From Faecalibacterium taiwanense (GTDB taxonomy: Bacteria > Bacillota > Clostridia > Oscillospirales > Ruminococcaceae): DNA of 64,000 nt. The position numbers and the translations under genes are program-made. A model generated the notes under the pieces. It saw only the letters and a list, made by a program, of their open reading frames with translations. It had not been told where the DNA came from and ran no database searches. Positions 16,979-27,341 of this stretch are shown here, piece by piece. The DNA is taken from assembly GCF_036632915.2 (NCBI RefSeq), contig NZ_CP155552.1:1798001-1862000 (forward strand), read 5' to 3'. Each line of letters starts with the position of its first letter. Position 1 is the first letter of the stretch.

Positions 16979-17383
16979 TTACTTTTTGTCGGAGTCCTGC
17001 TCCGCCTTTTCCTGCGATTCCTGTTCACGGCGCAGCTCTTTGATGCGCTTTTTCTCGCTCTGGACATGGGGCCAAGGCCAGCTGAAGCCCTCATTTTCGC
17101 GGCACCATTTGACCAGCGGATAGAACGCGAAGGCCAGACCGAAGAGGTACAGCAGAGCGTACAGCAGGGCATCCAGCGTGATGAGCGCATCCAGCGCACC
17201 GATCACCGCCACCACGCAGCCTGCCTTCAAAAAGAACAGGCCGTTCTGGCGGCAGTATTCCTCAAAGTGCTCCGCTTTGACGGCACGGCGGCCCTGATCT
17301 CCCCAGACACGGGGATTTTTCATGACCGAATAGCCGTAGAATACCATCATCAGGCCAAGGGTGAGCTGAAAGCCAAAAAACAT
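16979..17383 (-). CDS. Three-segment membrane protein, unknown
   Basis: The protein has 134 residues. Hydrophobic segments lie at about 2-20 (FGFQLTLGLMMVFYGYSVM), 50-68 (FFLKAGCVVAVIGALDALI) and 70-90 (LDALLYALLYLFGLAFAFY). A Trp-rich patch (FSWPWPHVQ) follows, and then a strongly charged tail of Lys, Glu and Gln. It begins 12 bases after lysA and probably shares its transcript. No catalytic motif is visible and I cannot assign a family. The tail suggests a cytoplasmic coiled coil. Confidence 0.7.
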   Translation of the reverse strand: MFFGFQLTLGLMMVFYGYSVMKNPRVWGDQGRRAVKAEHFEEYCRQNGLFFLKAGCVVAVIGALDALITLDALLYALLYLFGLAFAFYPLVKWCRENEGFSWPWPHVQSEKKRIKELRREQESQEKAEQDSDKK

Positions 17384-17395
17384 TTATGATACCTC

Positions 17396-18682
17396 TTAAT
17401 CTTCAAACAGCGGCTTCATCAGGGGCAGGAAATCCAGCGTTGCAAAGTAATCGCGCGGCGTCTCGGCACGGCGGATCAGACGGTGGGTGCCATCCTCGCA
17501 CAGCAGCACTTCGGCGCTGCGCAGCTTGCCGTTGTAGTTGTAGCCCATGGCAGAGCCGTGTGCACCGGTGTCGTGGATATAAACGATGTCGCCAATGTCG
17601 ATCTTGGGCAGCATCCGGTCAATGGCAAACTTGTCGTTGTTCTCGCACAGACCGCCCACCACGTCGTACATATGGTCGCAAGGATCATTTTCCTTGCCCA
17701 GCACGGTGATGTGGTGGTAAGCGCCGTACATGGCCGGGCGCATCAGGTTGGCTGCGCAGGCATCCAGACCGATGTATTCCTTATAGATGTGCTTTTCGTG
17801 GATGGCAGTTGCCACCAGTGCGCCGTAGGGGCCGGTGGTAAAGCGGCCCATCTCAGTAAAGATGGCCACATCGCCCATGCCTGCGGGCACCAGAATTTCC
17901 TCAAACTTCTTGCGCACACCCTCGCCGATGGCCATGATATCGTTCTCGGTCTGCTCCGGGCGGTACGGGATGCCCACACCGCCGGACAGGTTGATATAAC
18001 CGATGTGCACACCGGTGGCCTTCTGCACCCGGACAGCCAGCTGGAACAGGATACCTGCCAGCTCCGGGTAATACTCATCGGAAATGGTATTGGAAGCAAG
18101 GAAAGCGTGGATGCCGAAGTTCTTGGCACCCTTGGCGGCCAGCTTCTTGTAGCTTTCGATCATCTGCTCCTCGGTCATGCCGTACTTGGCATCGCCGGGC
18201 TTGTCCATGACCTGAAAGCCCTCTTCGCTCTCGCCCAGACTGAAGGTGCCGCCCGGGTTATAGCGGCAGAAGATGTTCTCCGGCACACCGGCGACACGCT
18301 CCAGAAATTCCACCATGGTGGCATCGTCCAGATTGATGTAGGAGCCCAGCTCGTAGGCCTTCTTCATATCCTCCACAGGGGTCTGGTTGGAGGAGAACAT
18401 GATGTCGCTGCCGGAGAAACCGCACACCTCGCTGAGCATCAGCTCAGTCAGGGACGAGCAGTCCACGCCGCAGCCCTCCTCCTTGAGGATCTGCAGGATG
18501 ACAGGGTTTGGCAGAGCCTTGACGGCAAAATACTCCTTGAAGCCTTTGTTCCAGCTGAATGCCTTGTTGATGCGGCGGGCATTTTCACGGATGCCCTTCT
18601 CATCGTAGACATGGAACGGCGTGGGCACATCCTGAATGATCTCCTGTGCCATCGCCTCGGTCAGAAACGGTTTCTTTTCCAT
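17396..18682 (-). CDS. lysA: Diaminopimelate decarboxylase
   Basis: The protein has 428 residues of the fold type III PLP family (alanine racemase-like barrel). The PLP lysine is in EYFAVKALPNP near residue 54. HIGYINLSGGVGIPY carries the glycine loop that holds the cofactor phosphate. EMGRFTTGPYGALV and the late IHDTGAHGSAMGYNYNG with CEDGTHRLIRRAE fit the substrate and dimer-interface motifs. It removes the D-carboxyl from meso-diaminopimelate to give lysine. The gene starts with GAGAGGGATG upstream. A related carboxynorspermidine or other amino-acid decarboxylase role cannot be ruled out without alignment. It leads a two-gene unit with a small membrane protein. Confidence 0.85.
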   Translation of the reverse strand: MEKKPFLTEAMAQEIIQDVPTPFHVYDEKGIRENARRINKAFSWNKGFKEYFAVKALPNPVILQILKEEGCGVDCSSLTELMLSEVCGFSGSDIMFSSNQTPVEDMKKAYELGSYINLDDATMVEFLERVAGVPENIFCRYNPGGTFSLGESEEGFQVMDKPGDAKYGMTEEQMIESYKKLAAKGAKNFGIHAFLASNTISDEYYPELAGILFQLAVRVQKATGVHIGYINLSGGVGIPYRPEQTENDIMAIGEGVRKKFEEILVPAGMGDVAIFTEMGRFTTGPYGALVATAIHEKHIYKEYIGLDACAANLMRPAMYGAYHHITVLGKENDPCDHMYDVVGGLCENNDKFAIDRMLPKIDIGDIVYIHDTGAHGSAMGYNYNGKLRSAEVLLCEDGTHRLIRRAETPRDYFATLDFLPLMKPLFED

Positions 18683-18753
18683 AGTAACATCCCTCTCATT
18701 TTATATGCACGCGGCCGATCGCCGCAGTGACATCAGTAGAAACTCCTTTCGTC

Positions 18754-18953
18754 ATCGCTGATGCGATGCCACCCATTCTCCTTTTTGTCGCTGGCGCGAC
18801 ATCTGTTTTTCTCTTTGTCACCTGTGGTGACATTTCTCCCCGGCGCAGGGAGAATCTGTCCCGGCCGGGGGAAGTCTTTCTCAAAGAGGGAGGCTTTGCC
18901 GCACGGACAAGCTCCCTCTTTGAGGGGGCTGTCTGCGCAGCAGACTGGGGGAG
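18754..18953. repeat. Palindrome-rich intergenic repeat
   Basis: A series of perfect short palindromes fills the gap between lysA and the dehydratase gene: CATCGC/GCGATG (18754-18769), GTCGC/GCGAC (18788-18801), GTCACC/GGTGAC (18818-18832), a 13-bp CTCAAAGAGGGAG/CTCCCTCTTTGAG pair (18881-18925), and GTCTGC/GCAGAC (18932-18946). The same words occur in the repeat at 51904-52001, so this is a dispersed REP/MITE-like family. It stops one base before the dehydratase stop codon. Confidence 0.7.
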
Positions 18954-18954
18954 T

Positions 18955-20871
18955 TTACAGCTTCAGATTCTGGCGGGTGGGGGTGAAGGTCGGGATCATC
19001 TTTGCCAGCTGCTGCACCACACCCTCGTCGTTGTGCTCTGCCGCAGCGGCAAGCTCCTGCAGCTGCCCGTAGAACTCGGCCAGATCGATGCTGCGCGGCG
19101 AAGCCACAAAAATTTTATTGTGCTGGGTGCGGCGCATCTTATCCTGCTCCTCGTCCATCATCAGCTCTTCGTAGAGCTTCTCGCCCGGACGCAGACCCAC
19201 GATCTTGATCTCCATATTCACGCCCGGCTCATAGCCGTAAAAGCGGATGAGCTGCTTGGCAAGATCCATGATCTTGACCGGCTCGCCCATGTCCAACACA
19301 TAGATATTGCCGCTTTCGGCCAGCGCACCAGCCTGCAGCACCAGCTGGGCCGCTTCCGGAATGGTCATAAAGTAGCGCTCAATGTTGGGGTCCGTCAGGG
19401 TGACAGGCCCGCCTTTTTTGATCTGGGCCTCAAACAGCGGAATGACGCTGCCGTGGCTGCCCAGCACATTGCCAAAACGCACAGCCACACACTTCATATC
19501 CGTGTTGCCCGCAAAGGTCTGGATGAGCATTTCGCAGATGCGCTTGGTACAGCCCATCACACTGGTGGGGTTCACAGCCTTATCGGTGGAAAGCTGCACG
19601 AACCGCTCCACGTCGTGTTCGCTGGCGCTCACCAGCAGATTTTTGGTGCCCAGAACATTGTTCTTGACCGCTTCTGCAGGGCTGACCTCCATCAGCGGCA
19701 CATGCTTGTGTGCTGCCGCATGGAACACCACAGTGGGATGATATGTTTCAAAAACCTCATCCAGACGCTTTTTATCGCGGATGGAGCCAATGAGCACCGT
19801 TACCGGAATATCCCGGCCGTACTTCTGCTGCAGCTCCATCAAAAGCTCATAGGCGCAGTTCTCGTAGATATCAAAAATAAGCAGCTTGCCGGGCTTGAAG
19901 CGCATCACCTGACGGCACAGTTCGCTGCCTATGGAGCCGCCGCCGCCCGTGACCAGAACGGTCTTGCCGGTGAGGTAGCCGGAGATCTGATCGGTATCCA
20001 GCGTCACTTCCTCACGGGAAAGGAAATCCGCCGGGTTCAACTCGCGGAAGGCTCCCTGCTGCGGTGTACCGCTGCCCACCAGCTGCGGGTCACTGAGCAG
20101 CTGCACCGCACAATGGGTGCTGACGCACAGATCGATGACATGGTTCAGCTTGCTGCCCTTCAGGGTAGGAATGGCGATGATGATGCTGTGGATGCCGTAG
20201 CGCTTGCACAGGTCCGGGATATCCTCCAGCGTGCCCTTCACCGGCACCCCGTGGATGGTCTGGTTGAGTTTTGTGGGATCATCGTCCACCGCCACCACCG
20301 CGTGACCATATTCCTTATTGGATTTGCACACGTTGATGGCCCATGCACCGGCTTCGCCTGCACCTACGATCATCACCGGGCGGTTGGGGTCCTTGCTGGC
20401 AGCGCCGCGCAGCTTTTCGCCCAGCGGGTGGTTCAGGAACAGCCGCCATGCCAGACGGCTGCCGCCCACCAGCAGGAAGATGAGCACCGCCGCCATACAG
20501 TTGGCGGAGTTGAACAGCACGCCGTGGATGCACAGACGGTTGACACAGTAGACGACAACGGTAGGCACAGCCACCGTTCCCGCCAGACGCATCAGGTCGC
20601 GTTCACCGGCATACTTCCACAGTACGGAGTACAGCCCGCTGAACAGAAAGCTGGCAATGTACACCGCCACGATCCATGGCAGATTTTCGTACAGAAGCTC
20701 ACGGTTATGCGGCCACCAGGCAGCTTCCACTGCTCCGTCTGCCCGCAGCAGAAGCGCAAAATAAAAGCTGAATGCAACAATGGCTGCATCCAGCAGCACA
20801 AGCAGCGCCCGGCGCGCAAGCACCTGCGGCGTGTTCTTTTTATCTTTCACAAAAAAGTCCTCTTTTTGCAC
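18955..20871 (-). CDS. Membrane-bound UDP-sugar 4,6-dehydratase (CapD/PglF family)
   Basis: The protein has 638 residues. Four membrane segments lie within the first 150 or so residues. A first Rossmann-like domain carries VMIVGAGEAGAWAINV, and a second catalytic short-chain dehydratase domain has the NAD motif VLVTGGGGSIGSELCRQV. The active-site region is STDKAVNPTSVMGCTKR, in which Met replaces the usual Tyr, as in the WbpM/PglF branch. These enzymes make UDP-4-keto-6-deoxy-N-acetylhexosamine, the entry to di- and trideoxy sugars of capsule or glycoprotein glycans. It has its own promoter at 20955-20983 and stands next to a SpoVB-like flippase. The substrate is inferred from the family. Confidence 0.9.
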   Translation of the reverse strand: MQKEDFFVKDKKNTPQVLARRALLVLLDAAIVAFSFYFALLLRADGAVEAAWWPHNRELLYENLPWIVAVYIASFLFSGLYSVLWKYAGERDLMRLAGTVAVPTVVVYCVNRLCIHGVLFNSANCMAAVLIFLLVGGSRLAWRLFLNHPLGEKLRGAASKDPNRPVMIVGAGEAGAWAINVCKSNKEYGHAVVAVDDDPTKLNQTIHGVPVKGTLEDIPDLCKRYGIHSIIIAIPTLKGSKLNHVIDLCVSTHCAVQLLSDPQLVGSGTPQQGAFRELNPADFLSREEVTLDTDQISGYLTGKTVLVTGGGGSIGSELCRQVMRFKPGKLLIFDIYENCAYELLMELQQKYGRDIPVTVLIGSIRDKKRLDEVFETYHPTVVFHAAAHKHVPLMEVSPAEAVKNNVLGTKNLLVSASEHDVERFVQLSTDKAVNPTSVMGCTKRICEMLIQTFAGNTDMKCVAVRFGNVLGSHGSVIPLFEAQIKKGGPVTLTDPNIERYFMTIPEAAQLVLQAGALAESGNIYVLDMGEPVKIMDLAKQLIRFYGYEPGVNMEIKIVGLRPGEKLYEELMMDEEQDKMRRTQHNKIFVASPRSIDLAEFYGQLQELAAAAEHNDEGVVQQLAKMIPTFTPTRQNLKL

Positions 20872-20954
20872 ACGGCGTAAAACGCCGCTGTTTTTGCCGG
20901 AAGGAGCTTCCGGCGTTCTGTCCTGCCCGGCGCACCGGACAGTCCTATCTTTAT

Positions 20955-20983
20955 ATTATACTCAGAACACTGCAGAATGTCCA
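20955..20983 (-). promoter_or_regulatory. Promoter of the sugar dehydratase gene
   Basis: On the minus strand TGGACA (20983-20978) and TATAAT (20960-20955) are 17 bases apart, in the gap after the flippase gene. Confidence 0.7.
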
Positions 20984-21012
20984 GAAAATTTGAATCCGCT
21001 GCCAAACTCTCT

Positions 21013-22584
21013 CTATTTTTTCGGTCTGCCGGGCCGGTGCGCAGCCCAGAGCGCGGCTGCTTCCTCTCCAAGGCCCAGCGGCCATGCCGCCAGCAGGAAC
21101 ACTCCTGTGGTAGCGCAGCCGCCTATGCCCAACGCGGCCAGCTGCAAAGGCAGCCGAGCCGCAAACCCATCCGCAAGCAGCTTCCGCAGCGCCATACCAG
21201 CCGCCGCAGCCAGCACAGCTGCCAGTGCCGGTGCACCCAGCCAGCGGCGGAATGCATGCTGCGTGCCGCTGGAAAACAGCAGATGCCCGGTGTTGGCCGC
21301 ACAGGTGTACAGGCTGGAAAGCAGGATCACTGCCAAAAAGCCCTTCATGCCAAAGCGCGGCAGCAGCGCCACCACCCCGCCAATGCGCAGGATGGAATCC
21401 CACACGCTGTAGCGGAAGGCCGCCTTCTGCTCTCCTACCCCTTTCATGGCACCGTCCACCATGCTTTCCAGATACATCAGCGGCATGGCAGGAGCCAGCG
21501 TTTCCAGATAAAACCCGGCATCCGCACTTTGGTACAAAAGCTGTGCCAGCGGCCGTCCCCACACCCAGAACAGCACCCCTGCCAGCGCGGAAAAATAGCC
21601 GGTGAGCCGCAACATCCGGTCCAGAAGTGTTTTGAGCCGTTCGGTTTGGCCCAGAATGTGGGCCTGCGTGATCTCCGGCATCAGCAGCACCGAAAGACTG
21701 CCCAGCAGGCCAAATGGGAACGTAAGCAGCGGCAGAGCCATGCCTTTCAGTTCTCCGTACTGCTCCAGCGCGGCGGTGCGCCCGCCCGCGTTGATCAGAT
21801 AGACCGCAAGGCAGGCGGGCACCAGCATGTTCTCCGCCGTGTGCAGGGCGCTTGCCAATACCCGCCCACCCTCCACCGGCCACAGGATCTCCCACAGACG
21901 GCGGGCAGGGTCTGCCGGGCGGACGGCTTTTTGCCCCGCAAAGGCACTGCGGGCATCCCGCCGGTAAAAGGCCAGCATGCACAGCGCCGACACCGCTTCG
22001 CTGACGGCGGTAGCTCCCAGCACCAGCATACAGCGCACGCCCACCGCAAGGCCCTCGGTGCGGGTAAGCGCCAGTGCCACCAGCGCGATGCGCACCGTCT
22101 GCTCCGTAAGCTGGCTGAACACATTGGGGGCCACATGCCGCCGGGCGATGAAAAAGCCCCGCAGGACCGACGAGACCGCCATCCATGGCATTCCCAGCGC
22201 TGAAACGCGCAAAGCACCGACGGCGCGGACATCGCCAAGCCACAACCGGGCCGCAAGATCCGCTGTCGCCAGCTGCAGTGCAGCGGCAAACATCCCCAGC
22301 ACAAGTCCTGCCGCCAGCAGACGGCGCAGCATGCCGCGGGCTGCACCACGGGCGGAAGCCGGGCCGCTGAGTTCCTCGGCCATGAGCCGGGTAGCCGCCA
22401 CCGAAACGCCCGCCGTTGCCAGCGTGACGAACAGTGAATACACCGCCAGCACCAGCTGGTAAAGGCCCATCCCCTCGCCGCCCAGCTCGTTTGCCAGCCA
22501 GATGCGCAGGCCCATGCCGGCCAGCCGCAGCACCACGTCTGAGCCGGTAAGCAGCGCTGCATTTTTCAAATAGCTCTGCCGCAT
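21013..22584 (-). CDS. SpoVB/MurJ-like polysaccharide flippase (MOP superfamily)
   Basis: The protein has 523 residues. The start at 22584 has AGGAGG six bases ahead. It is very hydrophobic, with about twelve to fourteen membrane segments. MOP-type landmarks are the N-terminal SYLKNAALLTGSDVVLRLAG, the ELGGEGMGLYQLVLAVYSLF segment, and FPFGLLGSLSVLLMPEIT. Members of this branch move lipid-linked oligosaccharides or lipid II precursors across the membrane; SpoVB itself acts in spore cortex synthesis. Faecalibacterium-type cells are not known to sporulate, so here it is more likely an envelope glycan flippase, possibly serving the neighbouring dehydratase pathway. Unusually Ala/Leu-rich and GC-rich. 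Confidence 0.85.
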   Translation of the reverse strand: MRQSYLKNAALLTGSDVVLRLAGMGLRIWLANELGGEGMGLYQLVLAVYSLFVTLATAGVSVAATRLMAEELSGPASARGAARGMLRRLLAAGLVLGMFAAALQLATADLAARLWLGDVRAVGALRVSALGMPWMAVSSVLRGFFIARRHVAPNVFSQLTEQTVRIALVALALTRTEGLAVGVRCMLVLGATAVSEAVSALCMLAFYRRDARSAFAGQKAVRPADPARRLWEILWPVEGGRVLASALHTAENMLVPACLAVYLINAGGRTAALEQYGELKGMALPLLTFPFGLLGSLSVLLMPEITQAHILGQTERLKTLLDRMLRLTGYFSALAGVLFWVWGRPLAQLLYQSADAGFYLETLAPAMPLMYLESMVDGAMKGVGEQKAAFRYSVWDSILRIGGVVALLPRFGMKGFLAVILLSSLYTCAANTGHLLFSSGTQHAFRRWLGAPALAAVLAAAAGMALRKLLADGFAARLPLQLAALGIGGCATTGVFLLAAWPLGLGEEAAALWAAHRPGRPKK

Positions 22585-22666
22585 GGCGCACCTCCTGCCG
22601 GAATGTTCCGGTTCCAGCATATGAAGCGGCGGAACAGGATATGCAAAAGCAGAGCGGCGCGGCGGG

Positions 22667-22695
22667 TTGTTTCCTGCGCGCTTTTATGGTATAGT
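22667..22695 (+). promoter_or_regulatory. Promoter of the mrp-like gene
   Basis: TTGTTT at 22667-22672 and TATAGT at 22690-22695 have a 17-base spacer. The leader then contains AGGAGG at 22731-22736 and an 11-codon frame (22750-22785) whose TGA overlaps the gene's ATG. Confidence 0.55.
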
Positions 22696-22781
22696 AAAGG
22701 GGCGGCTTTTATATGGCCGTATTCTGTTTAAGGAGGAAGCACACGGCCAATGCCTCTGAGCCAGCCGTGCGCAAAAAGAGA

Positions 22782-23615
22782 ATGAGCGAAGAATGTACTC
22801 ATGACTGCTCCAGCTGTGGAGCAGCATGTTCTTCCCGCGATGCAGCGCCCAAGCACGATGCCCCCAACCCCAACAGCAGCGTCAAAAAAGTCATTGGCGT
22901 TGTGTCCGGCAAGGGCGGCGTTGGCAAGAGCATGACCAGCGCTCTGCTGGCCTGCGCCATGGCACGCCGTGGCTACCACTGCGGCATTCTGGATGCCGAC
23001 ATCACCGGCCCGTCCATTCCCAAGCTGTTCGGCATCCATGGCCGTGCCATGGCCGACGACAAGGGCTGCTGGCCCATCCAGAGCCGCATGGGCATCGATG
23101 TCATGAGCATCAACCTGCTGGTGGAAAACGAGGAGGATCCCGTTGTGTGGCGCGGCCCGGTGATCGCCGGTGCTGTCAAGCAGTTCTGGACCGATGTGGT
23201 CTGGAAGGACGTGGACTTTCTGTTCGTGGACATGCCTCCGGGAACCGGTGATGTGCCCCTGACCGTGTTCCAGAGCCTGCCAGTGGACGGCATTGTTGTG
23301 GTGGCAAGCCCGCAGGAGCTGGTGAGCATGATCGTTGCCAAGGCCGTGAACATGGCTGAGATGATGAAGGTGCCCATGCTGGGCATCGTGGAGAACATGA
23401 GCTACATCGTCTGTCCCGACTGCGGCAAGCACATCAATGTGTTCGGCGAGAGCCATGTGGATGAGGTGGCTGCAAAGCACGGCCTGCCCGTGCTGGCCAA
23501 GTGTCCCATCGATCCCCAGCTGGCTGCGCTTTCCGATGCCGGTATGATCGAGACCTACGGCGGCGAATATCTGGAAGGTGCCGCAGATGCCTGCGAAAAG
23601 CTGCTGAAGAAGTAA
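22782..23615 (+). CDS. Mrp/NBP35-type Fe-S cluster carrier ATPase
   Basis: The protein has 277 residues from the ATG at 22782. That start gives the N-terminus CTHDCSSCGAACSSR typical of the clostridial branch, although the ribosome site in front is weak. The deviant Walker A is VVSGKGGVGKSMTSALLA. DADITGPSIPKLFG and FLFVDMPPGTGDVPLTVFQ are family signatures. The cluster-binding CPDCG lies near residue 210. Mrp proteins hold a 4Fe-4S cluster between subunits and pass it to apoproteins in the cytoplasm. The upstream 11-codon frame ends in an ATGA overlap, so translation may be coupled. It ends with a hairpin terminator. Confidence 0.92.
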   Translation: MSEECTHDCSSCGAACSSRDAAPKHDAPNPNSSVKKVIGVVSGKGGVGKSMTSALLACAMARRGYHCGILDADITGPSIPKLFGIHGRAMADDKGCWPIQSRMGIDVMSINLLVENEEDPVVWRGPVIAGAVKQFWTDVVWKDVDFLFVDMPPGTGDVPLTVFQSLPVDGIVVVASPQELVSMIVAKAVNMAEMMKVPMLGIVENMSYIVCPDCGKHINVFGESHVDEVAAKHGLPVLAKCPIDPQLAALSDAGMIETYGGEYLEGAADACEKLLKK

Positions 23616-23628
23616 AAATCGTTTCTCT

Positions 23629-23661
23629 GCCCTGTGCCGTTTGCGTGGTGCAGGGCTTTTT
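23629..23661 (+). terminator. Terminator of the mrp-like gene
   Basis: GCCCTG (23629-23634) pairs with CAGGGC (23651-23656), with a weaker inner stem, followed by TTTTT. Confidence 0.75.
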
Positions 23662-23857
23662 GGTTGCAGAAAATATGGCTTTCTGCGCCTGCGAAATGCA
23701 GCAAAATGGAGAAAAGACGTTCTTTTCCGTATTTCTTTTGTTCTGCCAGCGCTTTAAAAAACAAGGTTCTGTGCCGTTTTTTTCTTTTATTTTTCGTTTT
23801 GTGAAGCGGTCTCAACTTTTCATCTGTTTTTTTGAAGCATTTTCTGCTTTCTCGCTA

Positions 23858-23886
23858 TTGTCAAACCCACAGAAATGCTTTATAAT
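23858..23886 (+). promoter_or_regulatory. Strong promoter of gdhA
   Basis: TTGTCA at 23858-23863 and TATAAT at 23881-23886 have a 17-base spacer. The -10 continues as TATAATAATA, the same decamer as in the gltB promoter. The stretch 23662-23857 before it is AT-rich and shows no gene. Confidence 0.8.
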
Positions 23887-23892
23887 AATAAA

Positions 23893-25395
<1,503 letters not shown>

Positions 25396-25411
25396 ATTTC
25401 ATAGCATTTTC

Positions 25412-25446
25412 AAAGGGCTGCGTCCGGTCGGGCGCGGCCCTTTTTT
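25412..25446 (+). terminator. Terminator of gdhA
   Basis: AAAGGGCTGCGTCC pairs with GGGCGCGGCCCTTT through two G-U pairs around GGTC, followed by TTTTTT. Confidence 0.88.
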
Positions 25447-25508
25447 GGTATAACCCCGCCCCGCTCTGCCCACACTGGCAGTATCTTATGGCAGAAAGGG
25501 AGTTTTGT

Positions 25509-27089
25509 ATGGACGAGCAGATGTTTTGTTTTCAGTGTGAGCAGGCGGCGGGCTGCACCGCCTGCACCGGCGCAGCGGGGGTGTGCGGCAAGTCGGCCGA
25601 GACAGCCGCCGCACAGGACCGGCTCACCGGGGCGCTCATCGCGTTTGCCGGGCAGCTCATCGCGGCGGGGCGCGGCCCGACCCCGGAACAGGCCCGGCTG
25701 CTGATGCAGGGGCTGTTCACCACCATTACCAACGTGAACTTTGACCCCGCCGCCGTGGACGCGCTGACCCGCCGGGTGCACGACGCCAGCCCCGGCACCG
25801 GCCCGGACTACGACATGCAGGCCCTCTGGCGGGAACCGGACGCCGACCGGCGCAGCCTGAAATGCTTTGTGCTGTTCAGCCTGCGGGGCATGGCCGCCTA
25901 CAACTACCACGCCCGGGTGCTGGGCCGCATCGACCCGGAGCTGGACCGGTTCTTCTGTACCGCCCTGCAGGCCGTGGGCGACCCCGGCCAGACCACCGAC
26001 GCCCTGTGGCAGCTGGTGCAGGCCACAGGAGAAGCCAGCTACCGCTGCATGGAGCTGCTGGACGCGGCCAACACCGGCGCGTTTGGCGATCCGGAACCGG
26101 TGCAGGTGCCCTTGACCATTGAAAAGGGGCCGTTCATCGTGATTTCCGGCCACGACCTCTACGACGCACAGCAGCTGCTGGAACAGACCGCAGGCCGGGG
26201 CGTCAACGTCTACACCCACTCGGAGATGCTGCCCGCCCACGGCTACCCGGAGCTGAAGCGCCGCTACCCCCACCTCAAGGGCAACTTTGGCACCGCATGG
26301 CAGAACCAGCAGCGGGAGTTCGAGGACATCCCCGCGCCCATCCTGTTCACCACCAACTGCATCATGCCCCTGCGCGCCAGCTACGCCGACCGGGTGTTCA
26401 CCACCTCGGTGGTGGCTTACCCCGGCGTGCCCCACATCGACGAAGGGCGCGACTTTTCCCCGGTGATCGAAAAGGCGCTGGAGCTGGGCGGCTACGCGCA
26501 GGACACCCTGCTGCCCGGCCTGAACGGCGGCTCCACGGTGACCACCGGTTTTGCCCGCACCGCCGTGCTGCAGCACGCGGACGAGATCGTGCAGGCGGTG
26601 CGGGACGGTAAGCTGCGGCACTTCTTTCTGGTGGGCGGCTGCGACGGCACCCGGCCCAGCCGCCGCTACTACACCGAGTTTGCCCGCCTTACCCCGCCCG
26701 ACACCATCCTGCTGACCCTGGCCTGCGGCAAGTTCCGCCTGAACGACCTGCCCCTTGGCACCGTGCCGGGCACCGGCCTGCCCCGCATCCTAGACGTGGG
26801 CCAGTGCAACGACGCCTACAGCGCCATCCGCATCGCATTGGCGCTGGCCGACGCCTTTGGCTGCGGCGTCAACGACCTGCCCCTCTCGCTGGTGCTGTGC
26901 TGGTTTGAGCAGAAGGCCGTGTGCATCCTCATCGCGCTGCTGGCGCTGGGCATCCGGAACATCCGGCTGGGGCCTACCCTGCCCCCGTTCCTCTCGCCGG
27001 TCGTTGTGGCTGCCCTGCAGCAAAAGTACGATTTAAAAGCCGTAACAACGCCGGAAAATGACCTGCAGGCCATTCTGGGCAGACATTGA
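25509..27089 (+). CDS. hcp: Hybrid cluster protein (hydroxylamine / NO reductase)
   Basis: The protein has 526 residues from the ATG at 25509, which has GGGAG ahead. N-terminal cysteines C7, C10, C16, C19 and C26 (MFCFQCEQAAGCTACTG, VCGK) bind the cubane cluster. Ligands of the hybrid Fe-S-O cluster are visible in order: His in VISGHDLYD, Glu in THSEMLPAHG, Cys in FTTNCIMPL, Cys in LVGGCDGTRPSR, Cys in TLACGKFRLND, and Glu in WFEQKAV. Hcp reduces nitric oxide or hydroxylamine. Placed between gdhA and gltBD, it could feed ammonium to glutamate synthesis, though NO detoxification is the better supported role in other bacteria. It is more GC-rich than its neighbours. Confidence 0.95.
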   Translation: MDEQMFCFQCEQAAGCTACTGAAGVCGKSAETAAAQDRLTGALIAFAGQLIAAGRGPTPEQARLLMQGLFTTITNVNFDPAAVDALTRRVHDASPGTGPDYDMQALWREPDADRRSLKCFVLFSLRGMAAYNYHARVLGRIDPELDRFFCTALQAVGDPGQTTDALWQLVQATGEASYRCMELLDAANTGAFGDPEPVQVPLTIEKGPFIVISGHDLYDAQQLLEQTAGRGVNVYTHSEMLPAHGYPELKRRYPHLKGNFGTAWQNQQREFEDIPAPILFTTNCIMPLRASYADRVFTTSVVAYPGVPHIDEGRDFSPVIEKALELGGYAQDTLLPGLNGGSTVTTGFARTAVLQHADEIVQAVRDGKLRHFFLVGGCDGTRPSRRYYTEFARLTPPDTILLTLACGKFRLNDLPLGTVPGTGLPRILDVGQCNDAYSAIRIALALADAFGCGVNDLPLSLVLCWFEQKAVCILIALLALGIRNIRLGPTLPPFLSPVVVAALQQKYDLKAVTTPENDLQAILGRH

Positions 27090-27188
27090 GCCTGCACTGT
27101 TCTCACTATAGCTACAACTGACCGCCATACGCGGCGTTTCGCACAAGAAGTGGTGTAAAGCAGTTGTCATATTTGGTGCAGCTGTCAC

Positions 27189-27216
27189 TTGAAGATTTTT
27201 CAGCGTTCAGTATAAT
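27189..27216 (+). promoter_or_regulatory. Promoter of gltBD
   Basis: TTGAAG at 27189-27194 and TATAAT at 27211-27216 are 16 bases apart. The -10 again extends to TATAATAATA, as at gdhA. Confidence 0.7.
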
Positions 27217-27235
27217 AATAGTTACCGGAACAAAG

Positions 27236-27284
27236 GCGTTCTGCAAGGGTAAAGTATGCCCTTGCGGGGCGCTTTTTCTTTTTT
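27236..27284 (+). terminator. Strong intrinsic terminator in the gltBD leader (possible attenuator)
   Basis: A 14-bp stem joins 27236-27249 to 27259-27272 (ten Watson-Crick and four G-U pairs), with a 9-base loop and the tract TTTTTCTTTTTT. It begins about 13 bases after the predicted gltBD start site and ends 57 bases before the gltB ATG. It may attenuate gltBD, or may only end hcp transcription if the promoter call is wrong. Confidence 0.8.
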
Positions 27285-27341
27285 GTCAAAATGCGGAGGG
27301 TGCCGCACCGGTGAGGATTTTAGATAAGGATGGGAAAGTCT

